The notes: generated by a model not told the origin, from the sequence alone. DNA of 7,090 nt from Halanaerobiales bacterium (GCA_021736965.1 JAIPEV010000087.1:1-7090); one strand, 5' to 3'. Numbered from the stretch's first letter, positions 1-7,005 are shown. Translations and numbers: made by a program.

Positions 1-1300
1 AAACTATAGCAATAATGGGTAATCTTAAAGAAGGAATTTCAATTAATAGATCATTGCTATAACCAGGTAATAGATAATTTAACAAAAGTCCTACTAAAAT
101 CCAAACTACAAATAAAGCAAAAAATACATAGAAAACAAAAATACCACCATATGCACCAACCAGTCCAATTATCATTGCAGTTTGGGCCATACAGGGTATT
201 GAAATAGACATTAAAGTACTAGCAATAAATTTTTCTCTCTTGCTATCAAGATTACGAGCAGCCAAAGCGGCAGGTACATTACATCCAAAACCTAAAATCA
301 TAGGTATTATAGAAAACCCATGTAAACCCACCTTATGCATCAAATTATCCATTAATACTGCAAGCCTTGGTAAATATCCAGAGTCTTCAAGTATACTTAA
401 GACAAAATAAAAGGCAATAATATATGGTAATACTGCAGCAAAAGGAATAAATATTCCAGTTGTTAATAAACCAAAAGACTGTTCAAAATCAATCTGACCA
501 TTGAGTAACTGACCAATAAATAGACTGTGTAGAAAACTTCCATCTTCTAAGATCTGACTTAATCTTATCAATAAACTATAATAAGGTCCTTCAAAAAATG
601 GTTCAGCAATATATGCTATAATACTTTCACCTATAAATCTAATCAAAATAAAGGTCAAATATAATACACTACCAGCTATCGGGATTCCTGTTAAAGGTTT
701 TAAAGTATACTCTTCTAACATCTCTCGAGATGAATGATGTTTATGTTCAATTTTTTGAACATTTTCGATAATATTACCGATCTCAACCCAACGCTCATCA
801 GAATCCAACTTATTATACTTAATAGTAGCTGTGTAATCAAGATAATTTAAAGCTTCCTTTAAACCATGACCAGTTGTTGCAACTGTAGGTATTACAGGCA
901 CCTTTAATTTTTCTTTTAATCGTTCTAAATTGATATTTATACCTTTGTGTTTAGTTTCATCCCACATATTAAGTAAGATCACAACTGGAATGTCTTTTTC
1001 TAATAACTGTAATGTTAAGTTTAAGTTTCTTTCTAAATTGGTTGCATCCACTACATTAAAAACCAAATCACCTTCAGATAACATCTGAACTGCAACTTCT
1101 TCTGCTTTATTTGTAGGTTCTAAGGTATATGTTCCAGGTACATCGATTAACTCAATACTTTCTGACTGATAGTTAAATAAGCCCTTTTTATACTCAACAG
1201 TAGTCCCAGCATAGTTTGAAGAAGTAACACTGGTTCCTGTCATCCTAGAAAAAACAACACTTTTACCTACATTTGGATTGCCCATTAATAGTACTTTCAT
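1..1300 (-). CDS. feoB: Ferrous iron transporter FeoB, N-terminal 433 residues (runs off left edge)
   Basis: FeoB is the inner-membrane Fe(II) permease with a cytoplasmic G domain. It opens with ATG 3 bases after the feoA stop, behind AAAGG 11 bases upstream. The frame is open from 1300 to the left edge. G-domain motifs (my translation): G1 GNPNVGKS at 7-14, G2 around Thr34 in NYAGTTVE, G3 DVPG at 53-56, the FeoB hallmark DATNLERNL at 85-93, and G4 NMWD at 111-114. A linker follows to about residue 200, then membrane segments at about 206-228, 275-302, 328-349 and 374-411. Membrane hallmarks are LEDSGYLPR (304-312), GFGCNVPA (337-344, Cys340) and SIPCMAQ (367-373, Cys370). Most FeoB proteins are roughly 600-800 residues long, so the C-terminal third or so is missing only because the window ends. 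The GKSVVF after G1, the NMWDE and the CMAQ motif differ from the E. coli-type protein and suggest a clostridial-type FeoB variant. The family call is very secure. Confidence 0.96.
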   Translation of the reverse strand, partial: MKVLLMGNPNVGKSVVFSRMTGTSVTSSNYAGTTVEYKKGLFNYQSESIELIDVPGTYTLEPTNKAEEVAVQMLSEGDLVFNVVDATNLERNLNLTLQLLEKDIPVVILLNMWDETKHKGININLERLKEKLKVPVIPTVATTGHGLKEALNYLDYTATIKYNKLDSDERWVEIGNIIENVQKIEHKHHSSREMLEEYTLKPLTGIPIAGSVLYLTFILIRFIGESIIAYIAEPFFEGPYYSLLIRLSQILEDGSFLHSLFIGQLLNGQIDFEQSFGLLTTGIFIPFAAVLPYIIAFYFVLSILEDSGYLPRLAVLMDNLMHKVGLHGFSIIPMILGFGCNVPAALAARNLDSKREKFIASTLMSISIPCMAQTAMIIGLVGAYGGIFVFYVFFALFVVWILVGLLLNYLLPGYSNDLLIEIPSLRLPIIAIV

Positions 1301-1303
1301 CAA

Positions 1304-1546
1304 TTAATCAACCTTTATAATGATCTTTTTTGCCATCCCTTTACCAATTGCTATTTTAAAACTTTTTTCTATTTGAATGGTTACAGGTCCATTTAAAACC
1401 ATATCACTAACTTTTCTTATTTCTTTACCTTTTCTGATACCCAGTGAATCAAGCTTTCTTCTTAATTTTTTGCCACCTTTAAAATCATATACAGTCCCAG
1501 ATTCACCTTCTTTTAGCATTACTAAACTAATTTTTTTATCCTGCAC
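1304..1546 (-). CDS. feoA: Ferrous iron transport accessory protein FeoA
   Basis: FeoA is a small cytoplasmic SH3-like protein that works with FeoB; its exact role is thought to be support or regulation of the permease. At 80 residues it is the usual size. Family features are the early Leu-x-x-Gly-Glu-Ser-Gly segment (about 11-17), RRKLDSLGIRKG (29-40) and the C-terminal AIGKGMAKKIII (66-77), which match the 'L..LGI..G' and 'iai....A..I.V' pattern of FeoA. The start is GTG; an AGGAG at 1558-1562 lies 11 bases upstream, slightly far but usable. The only nearby ATG (codon 10) has no ribosome-binding site and would cut into the domain. It is followed 3 bases later by feoB, so the two are almost certainly co-transcribed and probably translationally coupled. 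A Fur-like site sits upstream. Confidence 0.93.
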   Translation of the reverse strand: MQDKKISLVMLKEGESGTVYDFKGGKKLRRKLDSLGIRKGKEIRKVSDMVLNGPVTIQIEKSFKIAIGKGMAKKIIIKVD

Positions 1547-1557
1547 CCTTAGATCAA

Positions 1558-1562
1558 CTCCT
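1558..1562 (-). promoter_or_regulatory. Ribosome-binding site deciding the feoA GTG start
   Basis: AGGAG on the minus strand, 11 bases before GTG at 1546. It is the only Shine-Dalgarno-like sequence near the 5' end of feoA and supports the GTG over the internal ATG at codon 10. Confidence 0.6.
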
Positions 1563-1568
1563 GTATAT

Positions 1569-1583
1569 TGATATCCATTATCA
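1569..1583 (-). promoter_or_regulatory. Putative Fur box upstream of feoAB
   Basis: Minus strand TGATAATGGATATCA compared with the 7-1-7 Fur inverted repeat TGATAATNATTATCA: 12 of 14 informative positions match, and the two mismatches are next to the centre. It lies 22 bases upstream of the feoA start and overlaps the proposed -10 element, the classic position for Fe(II)-Fur repression. The match is counted by eye; the regulator itself is not in the window. Confidence 0.6.
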
Positions 1584-1605
1584 TTTACACATATTCATAT
1601 CTTAA
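1577..1605 (-). promoter_or_regulatory. Candidate sigma-70-type promoter of feoAB
   Basis: Minus strand TTAAGA (1605-1600), a 17-base spacer, then GATAAT (1582-1577); the -35 matches 4/6 and the -10 matches 5/6. Transcription would start near 1570, leaving a leader of about 24 bases that includes the AGGAG. A second possibility is TTGAAC (1627-1622), 17 bases, TAAGAT (1604-1599), whose -35 would lie in the 3' end of the MFS gene. In an AT-rich genome such matches arise by chance; the overlap with the Fur-like site is what favours the first. Confidence 0.4.
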
Positions 1606-1618
1606 CATAAAATATAAT

Positions 1619-2875
1619 TTAGTTCAATAAAATACATTGATCTCTTTTTGCACTAAAAAAAGCAATAAACATTATCAAAGATACCAAGCCAAAAGTTAGA
1701 TAATATCCTAAAAAATTAATCAATATTCCTCCAACTAAGGGCAAAATGATCACTAATATATTCAAACTATCCCTAATACCTAAATATACAGTTCGTTGCT
1801 CTTCAGGAACTATATCTAATAGGTATGGAGTAAAACCAATCTTTCTCCCGCTGATTACAAAACCAATTAATAAAAAGAGATACTTATATAGCTTAGGACT
1901 AACCTGGGCAAAGATTAATGCTAAAACAGGTATTAGGCCACCTATCAAAATACATATTCTAACTATATAACGAGCATTCTTTTTATCACCGAGATATCCC
2001 CAAAATAAATTAGAAAAGATCATCCCAATAATTTGAAAGATTAAAAAAGTGCCAATATAACTACTGGCAAGTTCAAAAGTTTCTTTAGCAAAAACCATAT
2101 AAAATGGTAAAATCATTAGACTAAAACTAGATAAGTTTTCAATAATGACAAACTTCATAAAATGAGGATCCTTTTTAATTATATTTGGAACTTTTTTCAA
2201 AAAAGAACTTAAATTTTGTTTAGTACTACTCACTTTAGAAGGTTTTTCATCAATCTGCCAAAAAGAAATTGAAGCTACTATTAGACCGATAAAACTAATT
2301 GTCAAGAGTATGCTATAATTTAATGGAAACTGATACTTACCTGGTTGAAAGACATATTTAACAATTAAACCTCCACTTAAAGCCATAACACTTGCTACAA
2401 ATTGTTTTGCGGCAAATATTTTTTCTCTCTGCCCTTTAGTGGTTAACTTACCGATGATCTCATTATATGATAGTGATGCAAATCCACCACTAATTGAAAA
2501 CATAAAGATCCAGATGAAAAAAAAGACAACAACAATTAATGGATTATCTTTACCAAAAAAGTAAGTTGTAATAGCCATTCCTAAAAACGAAAATGACCTT
2601 AAATAAATCCCGATGATTAGAATCTTTTTTTTATACTTCACATAACTTAAATAATGACTAAAAATTACATTAAAAACCCTAGGTACTCCTAAAATCATAG
2701 AGTATAGAAGTCCAAATATTAATTTAGAATCGATTAGTTCAGAGATTAAGGAAGGTAAGACTGTATTTAAATCTATCATCGACATTGTCAAAGCTAAAAA
2801 TGCTGCATGCCATAAGAAAATAAAATAAATTTTTTTATTTTTTAATATAATTTTTATCCCTCCCTTAAAACTCAA
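1619..2875 (-). CDS. Major facilitator superfamily transporter, substrate unknown
   Basis: A polytopic inner-membrane secondary transporter of about 410 residues, normal MFS size. Around twelve hydrophobic segments are visible, in two halves separated by a hydrophilic loop at about 208-238. After the loop, GYLGDKKNAR (293-302) resembles the MFS loop motif A (G-x-L-x-D-[K/R]), and RTVYLGIRDS at 361-370 is a conserved-looking cytoplasmic loop. Another is NEIIGKLTTKGQREK at 138-152. The start is uncertain: the reading frame opens with TTG at 2875 directly after an in-frame TAA and has no Shine-Dalgarno, while a strong AAGGGAGGGA lies inside the frame at 2866-2857. ATT at 2851 is 7 bases behind its GGAGG core and would give 410 residues. 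The first in-frame ATG (codon 31) would delete most of the first membrane segment. It lies between a terminator and the feo promoter, so it is probably transcribed alone. Proximity to feo is not evidence for iron transport. I do not recognise a named subfamily. Confidence 0.85.
   Translation of the reverse strand: MSFKGGIKIILKNKKIYFIFLWHAAFLALTMSMIDLNTVLPSLISELIDSKLIFGLLYSMILGVPRVFNVIFSHYLSYVKYKKKILIIGIYLRSFSFLGMAITTYFFGKDNPLIVVVFFFIWIFMFSISGGFASLSYNEIIGKLTTKGQREKIFAAKQFVASVMALSGGLIVKYVFQPGKYQFPLNYSILLTISFIGLIVASISFWQIDEKPSKVSSTKQNLSSFLKKVPNIIKKDPHFMKFVIIENLSSFSLMILPFYMVFAKETFELASSYIGTFLIFQIIGMIFSNLFWGYLGDKKNARYIVRICILIGGLIPVLALIFAQVSPKLYKYLFLLIGFVISGRKIGFTPYLLDIVPEEQRTVYLGIRDSLNILVIILPLVGGILINFLGYYLTFGLVSLIMFIAFFSAKRDQCILLN
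2857..2866 (-). promoter_or_regulatory. Strong Shine-Dalgarno inside the annotated start of the MFS gene
   Basis: Minus strand AAGGGAGGGA, with a GGAGG core at 2863-2859. It lies downstream of the only conventional start (TTG 2875). No ATG, GTG or TTG follows it in any frame at usable distance; the codons at suitable spacing are ATT (2851) and ATA (2848), both in frame. Confidence 0.65.
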
Positions 2876-2936
2876 TTACGAATAGGATATCAAATATTTA
2901 TGTTTTTTTCTGTAAAATAATTACTATCTATATAAT

Positions 2937-2962
2937 AAAAAACCAGTTTTTAAACTGGTTTT
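2937..2962 (-). terminator. Rho-independent terminator of the envelope operon
   Basis: A perfect inverted repeat, with AAAACCAGTTT at 2939-2949 and AAACTGGTTTT at 2952-2962 around a 2-base centre (in practice a stem of 9-10 pairs with a 4-6 base loop). On the minus strand it is followed by a run of six T (2942-2937), then A and TT. It lies 22 bases beyond the stop of the O-antigen ligase gene and before the MFS gene. Reading the other way, the right arm ends in TTTT and then AAAA, so plus-strand termination would be weaker, and there is no plus-strand gene to end here. Confidence 0.88.
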
Positions 2963-2984
2963 AAAATAATATATCAATTTATAT

Positions 2985-4088
2985 CTACTTAATATTCTTA
3001 TTATCTATAAGACCCATTAAAATCCCAGCATAAGCAGTAGCTAAATCATTAAAGACCACATGAGCCCAAAATCCTATTAATACAGCAATTAATATCTTTT
3101 TATAGTTATTATCTATTCCTATAATATTTTTAATTATTGTATAAAAGATCCAACCGAAAAAAAACAGACCACCAATTATTCCCCAACCAGATATTATATT
3201 CAAATAATTACTGTGTGGAGACATAGCATTTATAGTTTCACCAGGTAACTTATATTTGGGATAGACCGAAAGAAAGTTACCTGGGCCAACCCCAAAAAGA
3301 GGATGATCCTTTATCATATTTAAAGTCCCTTGATATACTTTTAATCTCATATCATTATACCTATTTTCCAAAGAGAAAATAGAAATAACTCTTTGATAAT
3401 AATCATTATTTATAATAAGTGAAAATATAACTAAAGATGATAGTAATCCAATAATCTTATAAGAAACAAATACAGATAAGATCAGACTACCAACTGCAGT
3501 CCCAACTAATGAACCTCTAGAATCTGTAATAATTAATCCTGAAATAACAATTAGTATATATAATACATTTAATATTTTTGCTCTTTTACCTTTTTCAACA
3601 AACAATAGGCCTAAAGAAGCAATAATACCAGCCTGGAAGAGTATTCCTAAACCATTGTCTCCAAGACCTAAGACACTTGCCCTGCCAGTCCCTTTTAAAA
3701 CTTCAAAACCATTATATACTATTTCCAAAGAAAAAAATCTAATAATTACTGTAATTGCAGCTAATATAACTGTACCTTTGACCATATCCTTAATAAATAG
3801 TACCGGATTATCTATCATATACTTACCTATAATGTAAAGCCAAACAAATACAAAAGGTATTAGAAAGGATGAAAGAGCAATACTTTTATTATATGCACCT
3901 ATAGTACTTATTACTCCTGTTAAAAATAATCCCAGCCAAAAATATAAGTTTATCTTATCCCAGTTAACTTTTTTTAATCTCTTAAATCTCATAACGGAAA
4001 TCAATATAATACTTATTAAGTTAAATATGGGATTAATATTAAGGGTAAACCCCATAAATCTTTCGATAAATCTGGATACTTTCTGCAT
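2985..4088 (-). CDS. O-antigen ligase / polymerase family protein (WaaL/Wzy_C type)
   Basis: A polytopic inner-membrane glycosyltransferase of the Wzy_C/WaaL superfamily. Members join undecaprenyl-linked O-antigen to the lipid A core, or polymerise O-units, on the periplasmic face. From ATG 4088 it has 367 residues with about ten hydrophobic segments. Family marks are TDSRGS at about 188-193 with the conserved Arg191, a periplasmic loop with DHPLFGVGPGNF at 261-272, and the conserved His292 in SPHSNYLN (290-297), followed by a membrane segment starting GWGIIGG. The frame extends upstream to TTG 4115, but ATG 4088 is preceded by AAGGTGA at 5 bases, so I chose it; the upstream TTG would overlap the preceding gene. 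The gap to that gene is 13 bases and a terminator follows, making this the last gene of the operon. Ligase and polymerase members cannot be told apart by these motifs; an unrelated ligase of the same fold, such as for a teichoic or S-layer glycan, is also possible. Confidence 0.88.
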   Translation of the reverse strand: MQKVSRFIERFMGFTLNINPIFNLISIILISVMRFKRLKKVNWDKINLYFWLGLFLTGVISTIGAYNKSIALSSFLIPFVFVWLYIIGKYMIDNPVLFIKDMVKGTVILAAITVIIRFFSLEIVYNGFEVLKGTGRASVLGLGDNGLGILFQAGIIASLGLLFVEKGKRAKILNVLYILIVISGLIITDSRGSLVGTAVGSLILSVFVSYKIIGLLSSLVIFSLIINNDYYQRVISIFSLENRYNDMRLKVYQGTLNMIKDHPLFGVGPGNFLSVYPKYKLPGETINAMSPHSNYLNIISGWGIIGGLFFFGWIFYTIIKNIIGIDNNYKKILIAVLIGFWAHVVFNDLATAYAGILMGLIDNKNIK

Positions 4089-4093
4089 ATATC

Positions 4094-4100
4094 TCACCTT
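4094..4100 (-). promoter_or_regulatory. Ribosome-binding site deciding the O-antigen ligase start
   Basis: Minus strand AAGGTGA, 5 bases before ATG 4088 and inside the 13-base gap after the upstream stop codon (4104-4102). It favours ATG 4088 over the longer TTG 4115 frame. Confidence 0.75.
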
Positions 4101-4101
4101 T

Positions 4102-5265
4102 CTATACCATTTCAAATATTTTTTCTGCCGTTTTATCTACTGCTCCTCTTTTGCCCATTCTACTTTGGCCTGCTTTACTTCTTTTTAGATACTCTTCTTC
4201 ATCTTCTAAAAGTTCAACTAAAGCGTATGCTACTTTTTTAAAGTCTCTTTTTATCAATTTAACACCATCTCCTAATAACATTTTCTGATCTGCTGCAAAT
4301 TCAAAATTAAACTGCAGACCAGTCCCAGGAAATGTAATTACCGGTTTACCCATACCTACAGCTTGTTCATTAGCAGTACCTGCCATTCCAATAAATACTT
4401 CTGATTGTGCAAGCACATCCCCGAAACCATTATGTATTATAGAGATAATACTATTTTTAGACTTTGAAATCAGTTGTAATTTTATATGTTCACTATCTTT
4501 ATCTATTACTTTCCATCCAATATCTTTTATTTTTTTAACTAGAATATCTAAAGAAAAATCGCCTGTGACAGGAGTTAAAAAATCAAATGTAGATTTCTTT
4601 ATTTTTTCTAATTGGTCAATAACCTTAATAAAGTCAATCAGATTTCGATAAGAATCTTCTCTACTACCTGGAAGTAAGCCTACTTTAAAACTATCTTCTC
4701 TTAACTTAAAATCTATATTATTAATATCAAAACAGTCCATCATTAAATTACCAAAGTAGTTAGTTTTTAAGCCGTATTCATTAAGGTTATCTTCAGTTTT
4801 TTTATCACGGGGCAAAACCATTTCAGCATATCTTTTCATTAGATACTTTTCAATCTTATAATGTCCATTTATGTACTCTGATTTGGCAGTAGGAAGAAAG
4901 ATTACTTTTCCACCTTTAAATAACCCAGTTAGAACTAATGCATATATATCTCCAATCACTATAGTAATATCAACCTTATTTTTAATTTTTCTCAAGGTCT
5001 TAATCTGTCTATAAGTTTTAGACACTAGCCCAGATTTAATATCCTTAAAAAAGTTTAAAACACTGTTTCTAGCAAAGCCACCACTTGGTAGTTTTGTTTT
5101 GGGTCCTATAAGATCTAGCGGTAAGTTATTAAAGTATTTACCTTCACCAACAATAGGTAATACCTTTATATCAATAGAGTTATCTTTTTTTAAAAGTGAT
5201 CTTATTAACTTTGCAGCTATCATATCTTCACCATGACCATTACTTACTATAAATATCTTTTCCAT
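4102..5265 (-). CDS. Lipid-A-disaccharide synthase-related protein (LpxB-like)
   Basis: 387 residues from ATG 5265, with a GT-B type glycosyltransferase layout. The N-terminal domain opens with beta-strand FIVSNGHGEDMIA (5-17), and the C-terminal domain has LLPGSRE (197-203), the usual sugar-nucleotide-domain entry. The Gly-rich segment GMAGTANEQAVGMGKPVITFPGTG spans 293-316, where LpxB-like enzymes contact the donor. The early SNGHGED and GTANEQ motifs point to the 'lipid-A-disaccharide synthase-related' family (known in cyanobacteria and other lineages) rather than LpxB proper, whose reaction joins UDP-2,3-diacyl-GlcN and lipid X. The reaction of this related family is not established as far as I know. 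No signal peptide or membrane span; probably cytoplasmic or peripheral. The frame can start at GTG 5277, overlapping the exporter's stop, but ATG 5265 has GGTGAT 7 bases upstream. Placement between an MsbA-like exporter and an O-antigen ligase suggests a step in lipid or glycan assembly. Confidence 0.82.
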   Translation of the reverse strand: MEKIFIVSNGHGEDMIAAKLIRSLLKKDNSIDIKVLPIVGEGKYFNNLPLDLIGPKTKLPSGGFARNSVLNFFKDIKSGLVSKTYRQIKTLRKIKNKVDITIVIGDIYALVLTGLFKGGKVIFLPTAKSEYINGHYKIEKYLMKRYAEMVLPRDKKTEDNLNEYGLKTNYFGNLMMDCFDINNIDFKLREDSFKVGLLPGSREDSYRNLIDFIKVIDQLEKIKKSTFDFLTPVTGDFSLDILVKKIKDIGWKVIDKDSEHIKLQLISKSKNSIISIIHNGFGDVLAQSEVFIGMAGTANEQAVGMGKPVITFPGTGLQFNFEFAADQKMLLGDGVKLIKRDFKKVAYALVELLEDEEEYLKRSKAGQSRMGKRGAVDKTAEKIFEMV

Positions 5266-5272
5266 CTTAATT

Positions 5273-5278
5273 ATCACC
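5273..5278 (-). promoter_or_regulatory. Ribosome-binding site deciding the LpxB-like start
   Basis: Minus strand GGTGAT, 7 bases before ATG 5265. It overlaps the TGA stop of the ABC exporter (5276-5274), so translation of the two genes is likely coupled. The alternative GTG 5277 falls inside this site. Confidence 0.7.
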
Positions 5279-6998
5279 CTTGCTCAAACTGAGATTTATA
5301 TAAGTCAAAATAATGTCCCTCATTTTTGATTAGCTCTTTATGTTTTCCGATCTCAACTATTTCACCATCTTCTAAGACAACTATTTTATCTGCGTTGATC
5401 ACAGTAGAAAGTCTATGAGCAATTACAAATGTAGTTTTATCTTTAATAAGTCTTTCTAAAGCCTCTTGAATTAATGATTCTGACTTTAAGTCTAAAGATG
5501 AAGTGGCTTCATCTAATATTAATATCTTATGATCAGTTAATAAAGCTCTTGCAATCGATATCCTTTGTTTCTGCCCACCAGAAAGAGATACCCCTCTTTC
5601 TCCAACCTCTGTTTCATAACTTTTTTCAAAACCTCTGATAAACTGATCTGCATTTGCTTTTTGAGCCGCTTTAACTATCTCTTCTTTTGATTTATGATCA
5701 GCACCATAGGCTATATTTTCAGCCACAGTTCCCTTAAAGAGTACGGTTTCTTGAGGAACAATGCCAATCTGTTTTCTTAAAGAATTTAATTTAACATCCT
5801 TTACATTTATACCATCGATTAATACCTTGCCTGTATCAACATCATAAAAACGTGGTATTAAGTTTACCATCGTAGTTTTCCCTGCTCCACTGGGTCCAAC
5901 AAAAGCAACCATCTCTCCAAAACTAACTGAAAGGTTAATATTTTTTAGAACTTTTTCGTTCTTATTATAACTAAAAGTTACATTTTTAAACTGAACATTT
6001 CCTTCAATTTTGGGCATTTCAAAGGCATCTTCACTTTCTTTAACACGTTCATCTACTTCTAATAAATTAAAAATGCGCTCTGATGCTCCAATTGCTTTCT
6101 GCATCAGATTATAACTTTGGCTTAAAATATTAATCGGACTAATCAAAAGACCTATATAACCTATAAAGGTGATAAGTTCACCGGTAGTCATCTGTCCATT
6201 CAGTACTTTATGTCCACCATACCAAAGGAAGGCTGCTGAACCTAAGGCTATAATAAGTTCTACTATAGGTGTTATTGTTGCCTCAACTTGAACTCCTTTT
6301 AAGTTCTCTTTTAAAGTTCTGTCATTAGCTTTTAAAAATCTTTTTATTTCTTTATCTTCATTATTAAAAGCTTTTACTATTCTAACAGCAGAAAGAGTTT
6401 CTTGTAAGATGTTTGTTACATTACTCATCTCGTTTTGTATCTTTGTGCTTATTGAACGCATCTTAAAACCAAATCTACTGATTGCAAATGAAATCAAAGG
6501 AATAATTAGAAAAGAAACTAAAGCAAGTTTCCAGTCAATATATAGTAAAAAACCTACAATTCCAACTACCATTATGGGTTGTAAAACCAAATTTGAAAGT
6601 CCAGTCGTAAGACTTGTCTGAATGACATTCACATCATTGGTAATTCTAGACATTAGATCACCGGTTCGTTGTCTTTCAAAAAAACTTAAAGATAGTTTTT
6701 GTAGGTGTTGATAAAGTTCATTTCTTAAATCAACAATTACCTGTTGACTTAGACCAGATATTAAATACTTTTGGGAATAGTTAAAAATCCCTTTTAGAAA
6801 GTATAATAATATTGCTCCCCCGGCAATATAATTTAGTATTATTTCATTTCCTTTTATTAATACATCGTCTATTAAAAACTTAAAAAGCCAGGGTACTAAT
6901 AGACCTATAATACCTACCAGGATTAAACAGATTAATCCCCCTATAAGATTACTCAAATATGGTCTCATATATTTAAAAAGTTTTTTATATATTTTCAA
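5274..6998 (-). CDS. ABC exporter, fused membrane and ATPase domains, MsbA-like lipid flippase
   Basis: A half-transporter that would act as a homodimer in the inner membrane; 574 residues is the normal length. An N-terminal six-helix exporter domain covers roughly 1-310, including FFERQRTGDLMSR (106-118), the usual coupling-helix region. The nucleotide-binding domain follows: A-loop Tyr344, Walker A GPSGAGKTT (368-376), Q-loop Gln416, signature LSGGQ (472-476), Walker B ILILDE with Asp496 and catalytic Glu497, D-loop SSLD (500-503) and H-loop His528. All catalytic residues are present. MsbA proteins flip lipid A-core across the inner membrane; the family also includes multidrug exporters, and sequence alone cannot separate them. 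The downstream LpxB-like and O-antigen ligase genes favour a lipid or LPS substrate. I chose TTG 6998 because GGAGGT lies 7 bases upstream; the frame extends to TTG 7013, but that codon overlaps the ribosome-binding site. Confidence 0.93.
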   Translation of the reverse strand: MKIYKKLFKYMRPYLSNLIGGLICLILVGIIGLLVPWLFKFLIDDVLIKGNEIILNYIAGGAILLYFLKGIFNYSQKYLISGLSQQVIVDLRNELYQHLQKLSLSFFERQRTGDLMSRITNDVNVIQTSLTTGLSNLVLQPIMVVGIVGFLLYIDWKLALVSFLIIPLISFAISRFGFKMRSISTKIQNEMSNVTNILQETLSAVRIVKAFNNEDKEIKRFLKANDRTLKENLKGVQVEATITPIVELIIALGSAAFLWYGGHKVLNGQMTTGELITFIGYIGLLISPINILSQSYNLMQKAIGASERIFNLLEVDERVKESEDAFEMPKIEGNVQFKNVTFSYNKNEKVLKNINLSVSFGEMVAFVGPSGAGKTTMVNLIPRFYDVDTGKVLIDGINVKDVKLNSLRKQIGIVPQETVLFKGTVAENIAYGADHKSKEEIVKAAQKANADQFIRGFEKSYETEVGERGVSLSGGQKQRISIARALLTDHKILILDEATSSLDLKSESLIQEALERLIKDKTTFVIAHRLSTVINADKIVVLEDGEIVEIGKHKELIKNEGHYFDLYKSQFEQG

Positions 6999-7005
6999 AG
7001 TAGAT

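Noticed and set aside
1377..1571. Plus-strand open frame opposite feoA
   Set aside because: It lies on the opposite strand of a clearly recognised gene, has no family resemblance or ribosome-binding site that I can see, and its composition is that of an antisense shadow.
1547..1618. Intergenic stretch before feoA considered for a terminator of the MFS gene or a riboswitch
   Set aside because: I could find no stable hairpin with a T-run and no conserved riboswitch core; the 72 bases are fully used by the proposed promoter, Fur site and ribosome-binding site.
1746..1970. Plus-strand open frame opposite the MFS gene
   Set aside because: An antisense shadow of a well-supported membrane protein gene; no recognisable motif.
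2876..2936. Possible promoter for the MFS gene (TTTACA-like -35 with an AT-rich -10)
   Set aside because: No -10 element fell at 16-18 bases with more than a chance-level match in this AT-rich stretch, so I do not call it, although a promoter is expected here after the terminator.
2939..2962. Perfect inverted repeat considered as an operator or repeat element
   Set aside because: Its T-run on the minus strand and position 22 bases after a stop codon make it a terminator; no second copy was seen in the window.
3655..3837. Plus-strand open frame opposite the O-antigen ligase gene
   Set aside because: Short, antisense to a gene with clear family motifs, and no sign of its own translation signals.
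6409..6621. Plus-strand open frame opposite the ABC exporter
   Set aside because: Antisense to the conserved exporter membrane domain; no independent support.
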